A stretch of DNA of 64,000 bases, from positions 1,488,001 to 1,552,000 of the forward strand of contig OY763407.1 of NCBI GenBank assembly GCA_963667425.1. Reading direction: 5' to 3'. The translations under genes and the position numbers were made by a program. Under the pieces are notes generated by a model. That model did not search any database. It was not told where the DNA came from and saw only the letters and a list, made by a program, of their open reading frames with translations. Positions 44,932-53,713 of the stretch are shown here, one piece after another (position 1 is the first letter of the stretch; each line of letters starts with the position of its first letter). The DNA comes from G963667425 sp963667425 [NCBI: bacterium]. Its GTDB lineage: Bacteria; UBP6; UBA1177.

Positions 44932-45685
44932 TGTTGTTCTCCCTTAAAAGAAATTCTTCAGCCAGATCAAGATATTTGCGTGCACCGGCAGATGAGATGT
45001 CATAAAGAAGTATAGGCATTCCAAAACTTGGAGATTCACTGAGCTTAACATTTCTCGGAATAATAGTATTGAAAACTGTATCACCAAAGAAATTTCGAAC
45101 TTCTTTTTCAACATCAAATGTAAGTTTTACCCTTTTATCATACATAGTAAGAAGTATTCCGCTTATTTTAATTGAAGGGTTTATCACTTTTATAGAATCT
45201 ATAGTCTCCATAAGTCTTGAAATTCCTTCAAGAGCAAAATACTCACATTGAACAGGAACAATAACCTCATCAGTTGCAACAAGATTATTAACCGTAAGAA
45301 TATTCAGAGATGGCGGACAATCTATGACTATATATTCAAAATCATCTTTAACCCTTTCCAGAGTATTTTTAAGAACATACTCTCTATCTTCCATACTTAA
45401 AAGTTCTATTTCAGCACCTGTAAGATTGGCATCTGCCGGAATAACTTTAAGAAAAGGAAGAGAAGTATCATAAACTGCTGTCACATTCTCATCAGCCATC
45501 ATGTCATATATAGTTATAAAATTATCATTTTTAATTGCACTCATCGATGTTGCATTTCCCTGAGGATCCATATCGACAAGAAGCACTTTTTTTTCAAGAA
45601 CTCCAAGTGAAGCCGCAAAATTAACGGCTGTAGTAGTCTTTCCTACACCACCTTTTTGATTAACCACAGATATGATTTTTGTCAA
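44921..45685 (-). CDS. parA: chromosome-partitioning ATPase ParA (Soj)
   Basis: Deviant Walker ATPase forming nucleoid-bound gradients that move ParB-parS complexes. The Walker A NQKGGVGKTTTAVN (about 9-22) with the signature lysine, Walker A' LLVDMDPQGN and Walker B VIDCPPSLN are all present. The 254-aa length is typical of chromosomal Soj. It is followed by parB with an 11-bp overlap. The SurA-like gene lies just upstream (9-bp gap) on the same strand, so the unit may be SurA-like/parA/parB with engB and purD further up. Confidence 0.95.
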   Translation of the reverse strand: MTKIISVVNQKGGVGKTTTAVNFAASLGVLEKKVLLVDMDPQGNATSMSAIKNDNFITIYDMMADENVTAVYDTSLPFLKVIPADANLTGAEIELLSMEDREYVLKNTLERVKDDFEYIVIDCPPSLNILTVNNLVATDEVIVPVQCEYFALEGISRLMETIDSIKVINPSIKISGILLTMYDKRVKLTFDVEKEVRNFFGDTVFNTIIPRNVKLSESPSFGMPILLYDISSAGARKYLDLAEEFLLRENNNEC

Positions 45686-45694
45686 ATTATGCTC

Positions 45695-46216
45695 CTATGG
45701 AATTGAATAAATCTCTATTGTATGTTTCTTTTTAAGAAAATCATACCATTCTTCAACACGTTTTTTGATCTCATCAGGACTGAAACGTCCATTCTTTTTT
45801 ACAAAATCACTATTAACTTTATCAGCTATAAGTCTTTTTCTGACAATTATTCTAAACTCAATATCAGTTAAAGAATATAACTTTGCAAACTTTTCAAAAT
45901 CAGGATAACTTTTATAAACAGCAATTCTTTCATCAACTCTTTTAGGTGAAACAGAAATACCTTTTTCCCTAGCCTCAAGAAATAGAACATCTCTGACGAT
46001 AAGAAGATTTAAAATTGAGTTCTTTAATTCATTCTTAATTTCAGTATCCGTTGAAACACCATTCTCCATATTGCTCATTGCAGCTTCCTGCATAATTTCG
46101 GAAAAAGTAAATATCCTGCTGTCAATTCGTGCAACAATAGATTCTATTATTTCAGCACCAAGAATTTGAAATGTAAATATTACAATAATTATAGACAGGA
46201 TTTTATTAAACTCCAA
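45695..46216 (-). CDS. SurA N-domain-like periplasmic protein, no PPIase domain
   Basis: The frame opens with TTG at 46216, with GGAGG just upstream. A signal peptide (about residues 1-20, FNKILSIIIVIFTFQILG) precedes a helical domain like the SurA/PpiD N-terminal chaperone module (SIVARIDSRIFTFSEI, LLIVRDVLFLEAREKGI, FRIIVRKRLIADKVNSDF). At 173 aa it lacks the parvulin domain expected after it. It may be a chaperone for outer-membrane proteins without isomerase activity, or a natural short form. It overlaps engB by 28 bp and precedes parA by 9 bp. Confidence 0.72.
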   Translation of the reverse strand: MEFNKILSIIIVIFTFQILGAEIIESIVARIDSRIFTFSEIMQEAAMSNMENGVSTDTEIKNELKNSILNLLIVRDVLFLEAREKGISVSPKRVDERIAVYKSYPDFEKFAKLYSLTDIEFRIIVRKRLIADKVNSDFVKKNGRFSPDEIKKRVEEWYDFLKKKHTIEIYSIP

Positions 46217-46782
46217 ACATCCTCCCTGCCCGTTTTTGCAACAGACGAAACAAACAAAGCTTCTCTTGAAATGGATTTTAATCTTCCCATCTCAGTCTTA
46301 CTTATTTTATCCGTTTTAGTATACACAAGAGTAAAATTTCTGCCATAATATTTGAGAAAATCTATCATATCGGCATCATTATCCTGAATCCCGTGTCTAC
46401 TGTCAATAAGCAGAAATATATTTTTAAGTTCAAGTCTTGTCTGAAGATAAGGCTCTATGGTCTCTCTCCAGCCAATCTGCTCTATCTGAGATCTTCTTGC
46501 AAAACCATAGCCCGGAAGATCCACCATATAAAAATTATTAAGAGATTCTACATCTCCTTCCTTAAATGATGACGCAATCTCAAAATAATTAAGAGCTGCC
46601 GTTTTACCCGGCTTTTTACTGGTCTTTACCAAACTTTTTCTTTGAAGCAGCATGTTAAGTAAAGAGGATTTACCAACATTAGAACGACCTATAAATGCAA
46701 ATTCGCTTAACCCTGTATTGGGAAGTCCATCTATAGAAACAGCACTTTTTACAAAATCAGCTTTTTTTATAATAATATTCAT
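46189..46782 (-). CDS. engB: ribosome-biogenesis GTPase EngB/YsxC
   Basis: TrmE-Era-like GTPase required for late large-subunit assembly. G1 GRSNVGKS (32-39), G2 KKPGKTAALNYFE, G3 DLPGYG, G4 YTKTDK and G5-like FVSSVAKTG are in order. The 197-aa length matches the family. It overlaps the purD end by 4 bp (ATGA) and the SurA-like start by 28 bp, so it lies inside a translationally coupled minus-strand operon. Confidence 0.96.
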   Translation of the reverse strand: MNIIIKKADFVKSAVSIDGLPNTGLSEFAFIGRSNVGKSSLLNMLLQRKSLVKTSKKPGKTAALNYFEIASSFKEGDVESLNNFYMVDLPGYGFARRSQIEQIGWRETIEPYLQTRLELKNIFLLIDSRHGIQDNDADMIDFLKYYGRNFTLVYTKTDKISKTEMGRLKSISREALFVSSVAKTGREDVWSLIKSCL

Positions 46783-48044
46783 CTGTTTATTTCCCTATAT
46801 CCAATATCTTTTCTGCAAAAAGCACCATCAAAATAGATTTTTTCGATATCAGAATAAATTTTGTTCATACAATTTTCAAGAGTATCGGCTTTTGCAGTAA
46901 CCATCAAAACTCTTCCACCTGACGTAACAGTATTTCCATCAATATCTTTCTTTGTACCTGCATGAAAAACAACAGAATCAGAAATGTTATCAAGCCCCGA
47001 AATTATCTTACCTTTTTCATAATTTTCAGGATAACCTTCAGAAGCAATAACAACTGTTGCAGCATAACCTTGGTGCCATTTAATAGGCGGCATATTTTCA
47101 AGAGATTCATCAACACAGGCAAGAAAATAAGGCATTATATCACTTTCCATTGCAGTCATAAGAGGCTCTGTTTCAGGATCCCCGAAACGTGCATTAAATT
47201 CGAGAACATAAGGTTTCGCATTAACAATCATGAGCCCTATGTAAAGAATACCTTTATAAACTATATTTTCTTTTTTAAGCGCATCAAAGACCGGTTTTAC
47301 AATTTCTTTATTAATACGCTGCCTTAAATTATCATCGACAAAGGAAACAGGTGTGTAGGCACCCATTCCACCGGTATTAGGACCTTTATCTCCATCAAAA
47401 GTCGCTTTGTGATCCTGAGAAAATGCAAGCGGCATATAAGTTTTACCATCAGAAAAAATAAGAAGTGAAAGTTCTTCGCCTTTTAAAAATTGTTCTGCAA
47501 CTATTTTAGAACCTGATTTACCGAATTTACCACCCAGCATTTCATCAATAGTTTTTGAAGCTGTTTCATAATTCTCAGCTATAACAACACCTTTGCCGGC
47601 AGCCAGTCCATCAGCTTTGAGGACAACTGGATAAGGCATTGATTTAATTATCTTTTCACCATCTAATTTGTTATCAAAAGTAAAATATGCAGCAGTTGGA
47701 ATAGTATGCTTTTTCATAAAATCCTTTGCAAAAGATTTGCTTGATTCCAGCATTACACTCTTACTATCTGCTCCGAAAATCTTAAGCCCATGTTTAGCGA
47801 AAGCATCAACAATGCCATCAGCAAGGTAATTTTCAGGACCTACAACCGTAAAATCAATCTTTTCATTTAAAGCAAAATTTAAGATTGTCCCTATACTATC
47901 ATTTTCAAGTTTTGGAACAACTGCAGTTTTCTCTATGCCACTATTTCCAGGATAAGCATAAACCGTGCTAACCATAGGACTTTGAGCGACTTTCCAAACC
48001 AAAGCATGTTCTCTTGCTCCAGAACCTAAAACAAGTATTTTCAT
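46779..48044 (-). CDS. purD: phosphoribosylamine-glycine ligase
   Basis: ATP-grasp enzyme of de novo purine synthesis: phosphoribosylamine + glycine + ATP to GAR. N-terminal LGSGAREHALVWKV, the P-loop-like YPVVLKADGLAAGKGVVI, GEELSLLIFSDGKT, and GPNTGGMGAYTP motifs are present, as is EFNARFGDPETEPLM. The 421-aa length is normal. The ATG follows TGAGGGCATCTC. It is the first gene of the purD-engB-SurA-like-parA-parB run. Confidence 0.97.
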   Translation of the reverse strand: MKILVLGSGAREHALVWKVAQSPMVSTVYAYPGNSGIEKTAVVPKLENDSIGTILNFALNEKIDFTVVGPENYLADGIVDAFAKHGLKIFGADSKSVMLESSKSFAKDFMKKHTIPTAAYFTFDNKLDGEKIIKSMPYPVVLKADGLAAGKGVVIAENYETASKTIDEMLGGKFGKSGSKIVAEQFLKGEELSLLIFSDGKTYMPLAFSQDHKATFDGDKGPNTGGMGAYTPVSFVDDNLRQRINKEIVKPVFDALKKENIVYKGILYIGLMIVNAKPYVLEFNARFGDPETEPLMTAMESDIMPYFLACVDESLENMPPIKWHQGYAATVVIASEGYPENYEKGKIISGLDNISDSVVFHAGTKKDIDGNTVTSGGRVLMVTAKADTLENCMNKIYSDIEKIYFDGAFCRKDIGYREINR

Positions 48045-48135
48045 GAGATGCCCTCAATGATTGTTAAAAGCTCCCTTAATATACAGAAGAGTCAAAATAA
48101 GTAAATATTTTTGAGGTCAGACCAGCGAACAGAAT

Positions 48136-48636
48136 TTATTTATTAAAAAATTTAACAGAAATATTTTCTATCCAGTTTAAAATCTCTTCAACTGAATGAT
48201 TTCTGCTTCTTGCACATTCAAAAGCAGGTTTGTCACAAAGAAAACAAAGCCTTTCCGGTTTACCGATGTCCTTCCTTTTAATTGAGTTGCCTTCAGTTGA
48301 AGTAACATCAATATCAAAGATTCTGCCAAGAAAATGGCTATCTTCTATATCAGTTAAAAGAACTTTTAATTTAAAAAAATCCATATCAACAGAAGCAAAA
48401 AACTCATTTCCAGTTATTTCATTAAGAATTTTACTCCAAATGATTTTATTTTTGCAGACTTCTTTTATTGATTTAATTCCTTCGTTAAATATTTCATCTG
48501 AAAACTTTATTTTTTTATTCTCACCGGGAATATTAAGTTTAAAGGAAACAACTGGCAGCTTTTTTTTATCAATAAGCATTCTGATTATTGAAACTCTTCT
48601 CTCTCTGGCAAAGTTTATGTCAGCAACAGAAACCAT
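48136..48636 (-). CDS. citX: CitX-like citrate lyase prosthetic-group transferase
   Basis: CitX attaches the 2'-(5''-triphosphoribosyl)-3'-dephospho-CoA group to the acyl-carrier subunit CitD. The 166-aa protein has the family segments VVSFKLNIPGENK (about 29-41), IEDSHFLGRIFDIDVTS, and a C-terminal Cys-rich RLCFLCDKPAFECARSRNHS (Cys at about 137, 140 and 147). AGGAG precedes the ATG. It stands alone, 20 kb from the citF-like gene and without citC/citD/citE or citG in the window. Its presence suggests the lyase is matured in this organism. Confidence 0.88.
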   Translation of the reverse strand: MVSVADINFARERRVSIIRMLIDKKKLPVVSFKLNIPGENKKIKFSDEIFNEGIKSIKEVCKNKIIWSKILNEITGNEFFASVDMDFFKLKVLLTDIEDSHFLGRIFDIDVTSTEGNSIKRKDIGKPERLCFLCDKPAFECARSRNHSVEEILNWIENISVKFFNK

Positions 48637-48645
48637 TGTAGCTCC

Positions 48646-48679
48646 TAAAAAAATGACCGCACAATTTTATGCGGTCATT
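48646..48679 (-). terminator. terminator of the second TSP3-VWA gene
   Basis: A perfect 10-bp stem AATGACCGCA / TGCGGTCATT with an 8-base loop; on the minus strand it is followed by a run of seven T. It lies 24 bp beyond the lipoprotein stop and just before citX. Confidence 0.9.
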
Positions 48680-48702
48680 GAATAAGAAAATCAAAAAACT
48701 TT

Positions 48703-50673
48703 TTATAACGGTTTTCCTGCAGGAATAATAACTGTAACATTTCTTGTACTTAAACCAAGGATATCAATGTTTGCCTTATAAACAGCAGGTTCAGTAGAAG
48801 TATTAGGACAGAAATCATTATGAAATTTTATATCAAAATAAACTTTAACACCTGGATCCACACCAAGGAATTGTTCACTGTCCATACTTACATATCCATC
48901 ACCGGCTGAAGCTGGTGTCCCATCCTGTTTTTCAGCTCTGTTTGTTTTACGTTCCTTTACAAAAAGAGTAGCACTTTTTGTTGTATCTTCTGCACACACT
49001 TCATTGCTTCTTACACCTGTTGCAACATCTTTTACAGTGTAATCCGTCAAATCCTTTATAGCATCAACAATAGCATCTGTAAGACCACTTCCATCTGCAT
49101 TCGCTGCATATATAAAAGGAAGTCCATCCACCTTACTTATAGATCTTGTAGCTTCTGCTATAGGTTTGAAAAGTTTATTCTTAATATCATCAGGATCACT
49201 TGCACTATCATCCTCATTTGCAGGCGGTCTGTATATTCCTATAAACTTAGCACCTATTCCAGCAAGTGCACCAGCAGCATCAACAAGTTTATGTCCCTGA
49301 GGCTTTCCTTCAGACCAACGAGCGGTATCTGTATTTGTCATTGAACTTCCGTTAGGATTAGCCTCATCAAAATCCTTAATTTCAACAACTGTTTCATCTG
49401 TAACTAAAACAACTATTGGCAGAGAACTTTCTCTGAAACATATTCCACCTATATCACCATCATAATCTTTACAGTTAGCTCTAGGAATATCAACAGTTAT
49501 AGCACCATTACTCCATTCAGGAGACATAAAAGGAGTCCTTGTATCTATTGAAGATTGAAGACCTTCTCCCGTAGCAAGCTGATAAAGTGGTTCTGAATGT
49601 CTTTCATCATCTCCATCTGCATCAATTTTGCTAAGACTTTCTTTTACTTCTGCAGCATCCATATCCATTTCAATAGTTGTCATCATTTGATTAATGTCAT
49701 ATACAAGCTCTCCACTTCCACCAGACAATCCCATATTAAATGCAAAGCTCATAACACCAAATGCAACGCTGTTTGTATCTCCTGAACCTTCCCATGCTGA
49801 CCTAATACTATCTATGACAACATCTTGAATTCCTGATTTTAAATTACTTATAGCACCTGAAAGAGAAGCACTTCTGTCTAAAACAATTGCAACATCTATT
49901 TTATCTGTATCTGTTCCAAATTTGAGAGTTCTATCAACCATATCAGGGGCCTGATATGGAAGAACTACATAAAATTGACCTGTTGGAATATGATCATCAG
50001 GATCATTAGGATCTGTTCCAAAAACATACTCTGCAAGATCATCATCTCCATCGCCATCAGTGTCTTTTAGTGTAGGATTAGAACCTATTGTTCCTATTTC
50101 CTGTTTATCCCAAAGACCATCATTATCACTGTCTCTGTCAAGATAGTCAGGAGTACCATCTTCGTCTGTATCTCTTGGAGTTGTTGGATTTGTTCCTGCC
50201 TCTACATTATCTGTAAGACCATCGCCATCGCTGTCAGTATCTTTAAAATCATAATCACCATCATAATCACTATCAAGAGGAGAGTTTGGATCTGAACCAG
50301 CTTCTATAAAATCGGGAATTCCGTCACCATCCGAATCACTGTCAAGATAATCAGGTGTTCCATCTTTATCTGTATCATCTTTTCCCTCAATGCCATTTGG
50401 AATTCCATCACCATCAGCATCTTCACTATTCCATGGATCATCAACATCCACGTCTGGTGTCGAATTGTCAATATCAGTAGGGTTGTCCTGATCAGGAACC
50501 GAAATATCCGGGTCTGTAATACATTTATGTGAAGAAGGATCACATATTTTCCCTGCATCGCAATCTGCGTTTATTGTACATCCCTGAGTATCTTCACCTT
50601 CTTCATCATCTGGAGTACATGAAAAGATAAAAAATGCTCCAAGTAAAAAAACTAAAAACTTTAACCAGCCCAT
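48703..50673 (-). CDS. TSP3 and von Willebrand A domain lipoprotein (copy 2)
   Basis: Signal peptide with lipobox (IFSC, about residue 19), then a short Cys motif (CTINADCDAGKICDPSSHKC), TSP3-like repeats (about 80-220), and a VWA domain (about 255-520) whose MIDAS is DRSAS and which shares the IGGICFRESSLP segment and VTDE with the copy at 23740-25731. The C-terminal domain also matches (VYFDIKFHNDF against VTFDIDFYNDF). So the two are paralogues of one architecture. GGAGG precedes the ATG, and a terminator ends the gene. Likely a calcium-stabilised surface binding protein. Confidence 0.88.
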   Translation of the reverse strand: MGWLKFLVFLLGAFFIFSCTPDDEEGEDTQGCTINADCDAGKICDPSSHKCITDPDISVPDQDNPTDIDNSTPDVDVDDPWNSEDADGDGIPNGIEGKDDTDKDGTPDYLDSDSDGDGIPDFIEAGSDPNSPLDSDYDGDYDFKDTDSDGDGLTDNVEAGTNPTTPRDTDEDGTPDYLDRDSDNDGLWDKQEIGTIGSNPTLKDTDGDGDDDLAEYVFGTDPNDPDDHIPTGQFYVVLPYQAPDMVDRTLKFGTDTDKIDVAIVLDRSASLSGAISNLKSGIQDVVIDSIRSAWEGSGDTNSVAFGVMSFAFNMGLSGGSGELVYDINQMMTTIEMDMDAAEVKESLSKIDADGDDERHSEPLYQLATGEGLQSSIDTRTPFMSPEWSNGAITVDIPRANCKDYDGDIGGICFRESSLPIVVLVTDETVVEIKDFDEANPNGSSMTNTDTARWSEGKPQGHKLVDAAGALAGIGAKFIGIYRPPANEDDSASDPDDIKNKLFKPIAEATRSISKVDGLPFIYAANADGSGLTDAIVDAIKDLTDYTVKDVATGVRSNEVCAEDTTKSATLFVKERKTNRAEKQDGTPASAGDGYVSMDSEQFLGVDPGVKVYFDIKFHNDFCPNTSTEPAVYKANIDILGLSTRNVTVIIPAGKPL

Positions 50674-50838
50674 TTTTTCCTCCGAATAAATAAATAAAAT
50701 TTATTTTTACAGCACAATCTCGAAACAATTAAACATATAAAGATAATAAAATCAATACTGAAATTAAATTTTTCTTCACTTGCAATATTTTTTTCACCAA
50801 GTACTATAGTCTCGCAAATTTTGAGAGGATTATATTTA

Positions 50839-51858
50839 GTGAACTTCTTTAATTTAAGCTTAAATGAACTTGAAGAGCTCATAATAACCTGTAATATGAG
50901 GCGTTACAACGCAAAACAGCTATTTCAATGGATATATCAGAAAAATATTGTTTCATTTGATGAAATGACAAACATAAAAAAAGAAGACAGAATTAAACTA
51001 TCTCAAATACTGTCGCTTGATTTCATGAACAATTATGAAACATTCATCTCCCCTGATGAAACTGTAAAATTTAAATTTAAATTAAAAGATGAAAGTTTTG
51101 TAGAATCTGTTCTTATACCGGAAAAAGATAGAAACACGCTTTGTATTTCCACACAAATAGGCTGTCCTCTTGCATGCAGGTTTTGTAGAACAGGAACAAT
51201 GGGATTCAAGAGAAATCTTGATACTGGAGAAATTACAGGACAAATTCTTGCTGTTAAAAAATATCTGATAGAAAAAAACGAAAAAATAACCAATATCGTC
51301 TACATGGGGATGGGAGAACCACTTCTTAATTTTGAAAATACTATAAAATCAATAGATATTCTCAAAAACGATTATGCTTTTGCAATGTCTGACAGGAGAA
51401 TTACTGTAAGCACGGCTGGAATAGTTGACAAAATTGTTGAACTTGGAGAAAAGACTGGTGTTAATCTTGCAATTTCCCTTCATGCTCCAGATCAGGAAAA
51501 AAGACTTGAAATTATGCCTGTAACTTCAGCAAAATATCCTTTCGAAAAGCTTGTTGAAGCTCTAACAAAATACCCTGTTCCAAGCAGAAAAAGAATTCTT
51601 ATAGAATATATTATGCTCAAAGGTGTAAATGATTCCGAGAAAGACGCTTATAAACTTGCAAAAACAGCAAATAAACTTAGAGCAAAAGTAAATATTATTC
51701 CTTTTAATACTTTTGATACTGCACCATTTGAAAAATCTTCCGATAGGCAAATTGAAAAATTCAGAGATATTCTGATAAGTAAAAATATTACTGCAATTAT
51801 CCGCAAATCAAGAGGCAGTGAAGAATATGCAGCCTGCGGTCAGCTTGCATCATTCTAA
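50839..51858 (+). CDS. rlmN: 23S rRNA/tRNA (adenine-C2)-methyltransferase RlmN
   Basis: Radical-SAM enzyme that methylates A2503 of 23S rRNA and A37 of tRNAs. The CxxxCxxC cluster motif is CPLACRFC (Cys about 109, 113, 116). Other family segments are CISTQIGCPLACRFC and MGMGEPLLNF, and the second catalytic Cys is in AACGQL near the C-terminus (about 332). I chose the GTG at 50839, because AGAGGA lies upstream; a TTG six codons earlier lacks a ribosome site. The product is about 339 aa. Confidence 0.95.
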   Translation: MNFFNLSLNELEELIITCNMRRYNAKQLFQWIYQKNIVSFDEMTNIKKEDRIKLSQILSLDFMNNYETFISPDETVKFKFKLKDESFVESVLIPEKDRNTLCISTQIGCPLACRFCRTGTMGFKRNLDTGEITGQILAVKKYLIEKNEKITNIVYMGMGEPLLNFENTIKSIDILKNDYAFAMSDRRITVSTAGIVDKIVELGEKTGVNLAISLHAPDQEKRLEIMPVTSAKYPFEKLVEALTKYPVPSRKRILIEYIMLKGVNDSEKDAYKLAKTANKLRAKVNIIPFNTFDTAPFEKSSDRQIEKFRDILISKNITAIIRKSRGSEEYAACGQLASF

Positions 51859-51862
51859 AAAC

Positions 51863-53164
51863 ATGAATAACCAACTTACAACAAGAAAAATAATAAAACT
51901 CTGGTATTCACTACTGTTAACGTGGATGATGATGGCTTTTGAAGGACCGTTCATAGCAGCTGTTGTTGCAAGACTTGAAAATCCTAAGGAAAATCTGGCA
52001 GCATTTGGAATTGCATTTGCTCTTGCTCTTATTGTTGAAGCACCAATAATTATGATAATGAGCGCAGGTATAGCTCTTATCAAAGGAAAAGAATCATTCA
52101 TAAAAATAAAAAAATTTACCTATTCATTAAATACTTTAATAACACTCTTTATTATAATTATTCTCATCCCTCAAATATTTAACTTTATTGCTGTAAATAT
52201 TATGCAGCTATCTCCTGAAGTTGCAGTTTTATGTAGAAAAGGAACATTTTTCATGATTCCATGGGCTGCAGCTATAGGATACAGAAGGCTCTATCATGCA
52301 GTACTCATAATTAGTAATAAAACCCATAAAGTTGCTTTAGGAACAGTAATAAGGCTTTCATCAATGACTGTTACTGCACTTTTGTGTGCAATCTCAGGAA
52401 AAATGTCTGGAGTTGAAACAGGAACAGCCGCATTATCAGCAGGAGTCATTATGGAAGCTCTTGCAAGCAGATTTATGTCATTAAAGGAAACATCCGACAT
52501 ACTTAAGACTGATGACAAAGGAAACACTTTAAAATATTCATATATTATCTCATTTTATATTCCTTTGGCACTGACATCCTTTGTTTCAATGTCAATAAAA
52601 CCGACAGTTACATTTTTTATGGGATATGCCGAAAACTCTCTTGAAAGTCTTGCTGTACTTCCTGTTCTTAACTCCATGATCTTTATATTTTCTGCTGTAG
52701 GTCTTTCATATCAGGAAGTTGCGTTATCTCTGATGGGTAAAAATCATCATAACTATATAAAATTAAGAAATTTTATGCTGATTCTTGTTACAGGAGTAAC
52801 AATTCTTTCCTTCATACTTATGTTTTCCCCTATATCAGATTTTTATTTTAAAACATTTTCAGGGCTTACAAATGAGCTGACTGAATTTATAAGTCTGCCT
52901 GCAAAAATTTCTTTTCTACTGCCTGCGCTATCTGTATATCTCTCATTTCAGCGTTCTTTTTTGGTAAACGAACACAAAACTTATGCAATTTCACATTCCA
53001 CATTTATAGAACTATCAGGAATTGTGCTAATATTACTCTTTTCAATATTCATATTCCATATTCCAGGCGCAGTTGGAGCAGCAAAAGCTTACTTTGGCGG
53101 CAGAATAGTATCAAATATATATCTTTATTTTAAGATGAACAAAATACTGAAAAAAAAAGCATAA
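51863..53164 (+). CDS. MATE-like multidrug/lipid transporter family membrane protein
   Basis: About twelve hydrophobic helices over 433 aa, with the N-terminal pattern LLLTWMMMAFEGPFIAAVVARL known from MatE-like proteins of deltaproteobacteria, related to the MATE/MviN flippase superfamily. No soluble domain. Start choice: ATG 51863 just after the rlmN stop; a GTG at 51818 inside rlmN is possible and would overlap it. Substrate cannot be deduced. A terminator for the convergent RRM gene follows. Confidence 0.78.
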   Translation: MNNQLTTRKIIKLWYSLLLTWMMMAFEGPFIAAVVARLENPKENLAAFGIAFALALIVEAPIIMIMSAGIALIKGKESFIKIKKFTYSLNTLITLFIIIILIPQIFNFIAVNIMQLSPEVAVLCRKGTFFMIPWAAAIGYRRLYHAVLIISNKTHKVALGTVIRLSSMTVTALLCAISGKMSGVETGTAALSAGVIMEALASRFMSLKETSDILKTDDKGNTLKYSYIISFYIPLALTSFVSMSIKPTVTFFMGYAENSLESLAVLPVLNSMIFIFSAVGLSYQEVALSLMGKNHHNYIKLRNFMLILVTGVTILSFILMFSPISDFYFKTFSGLTNELTEFISLPAKISFLLPALSVYLSFQRSFLVNEHKTYAISHSTFIELSGIVLILLFSIFIFHIPGAVGAAKAYFGGRIVSNIYLYFKMNKILKKKA

Positions 53165-53188
53165 AAAAAGGCAGGAAAAACCTGCCTT
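53162..53188 (-). terminator. terminator of the RRM protein gene
   Basis: AAGGCAGG / CCTGCCTT stem with a 5-base loop; on the minus strand a run of seven T follows. It lies 25 bp past the RRM stop and between convergent genes. Confidence 0.88.
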
Positions 53189-53212
53189 AAAGTAAATTCT
53201 TTTAAGATAGAA

Positions 53213-53494
53213 TTACCATCTGTTGCGTCCACCACCACGATTATCTGTCTTAGGCTTAGCAAGATTAACTTTCATATTTCTGCCCTGTAACTCTTTTCCG
53301 TCAAGTGCTGAAATTGCATTCTCTGCATCATCTTTGTTTTCCATCTCTACGAAACCGAAACCTTTTGCTCTTCCTGTTTCACGGTCTGTAATGATTTTAA
53401 CATCAAGAACTTCACCAAATTCGGAAAAAGCTCTTCTAAGCTCTTCATCTGTTACGTTGTAGCTTAAGTTACCGGCATAAATACTAATACTCAT
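53213..53494 (-). CDS. RNA-binding protein with a single RRM
   Basis: A 93-aa protein consisting of one RNA-recognition motif: RNP2 IYAGNLSY (5-12) and RNP1 KGFGFVEM (about 44-51), then a Gly/Arg/Asn tail (RGGGRNRW). It resembles the small Rbp proteins of cyanobacteria and other bacteria, some cold-induced. The start is ATG 53494 after GAGGAAG; an open frame extending upstream to 53602 overlaps the promoter. The leader is about 70 nt. It acts in the cytoplasm; RNA targets are unknown. Confidence 0.93.
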   Translation of the reverse strand: MSISIYAGNLSYNVTDEELRRAFSEFGEVLDVKIITDRETGRAKGFGFVEMENKDDAENAISALDGKELQGRNMKVNLAKPKTDNRGGGRNRW

Positions 53495-53574
53495 GTTCTT
53501 CCTCAATAAAAAAAGTGCATATAATAGGATCCCCCTCTTCATAACTTTATGTAGAAGTGTCCTTGTACATAGGA

Positions 53575-53602
53575 ACTGTACCTTTTTTTGATCCAAAGTC
53601 AA
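53575..53602 (-). promoter_or_regulatory. promoter of the RRM protein gene
   Basis: On the minus strand TTGACT (53597-53602) and TACAGT (53575-53580) with a 16-bp spacer. It implies a leader of about 70 nt, longer than others here, and could carry control elements. Confidence 0.55.
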
Positions 53603-53713
53603 TAGATTTTCGTAAAAAATAAAACTTCTTAGGCAAAATCAACTAAACTTGCATATTTTCTCACTTTCCAGTATTTTCTTTTAGATTATTATAACTACTT
53701 TTTTGGAGTCCAT

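Noticed and set aside
53495-53602. N-terminal extension of the RRM protein
   Set aside because: The extra residues overlap a promoter (53575-53602) and the internal ATG at 53494 has a GAGGAAG ribosome site directly before the RRM.
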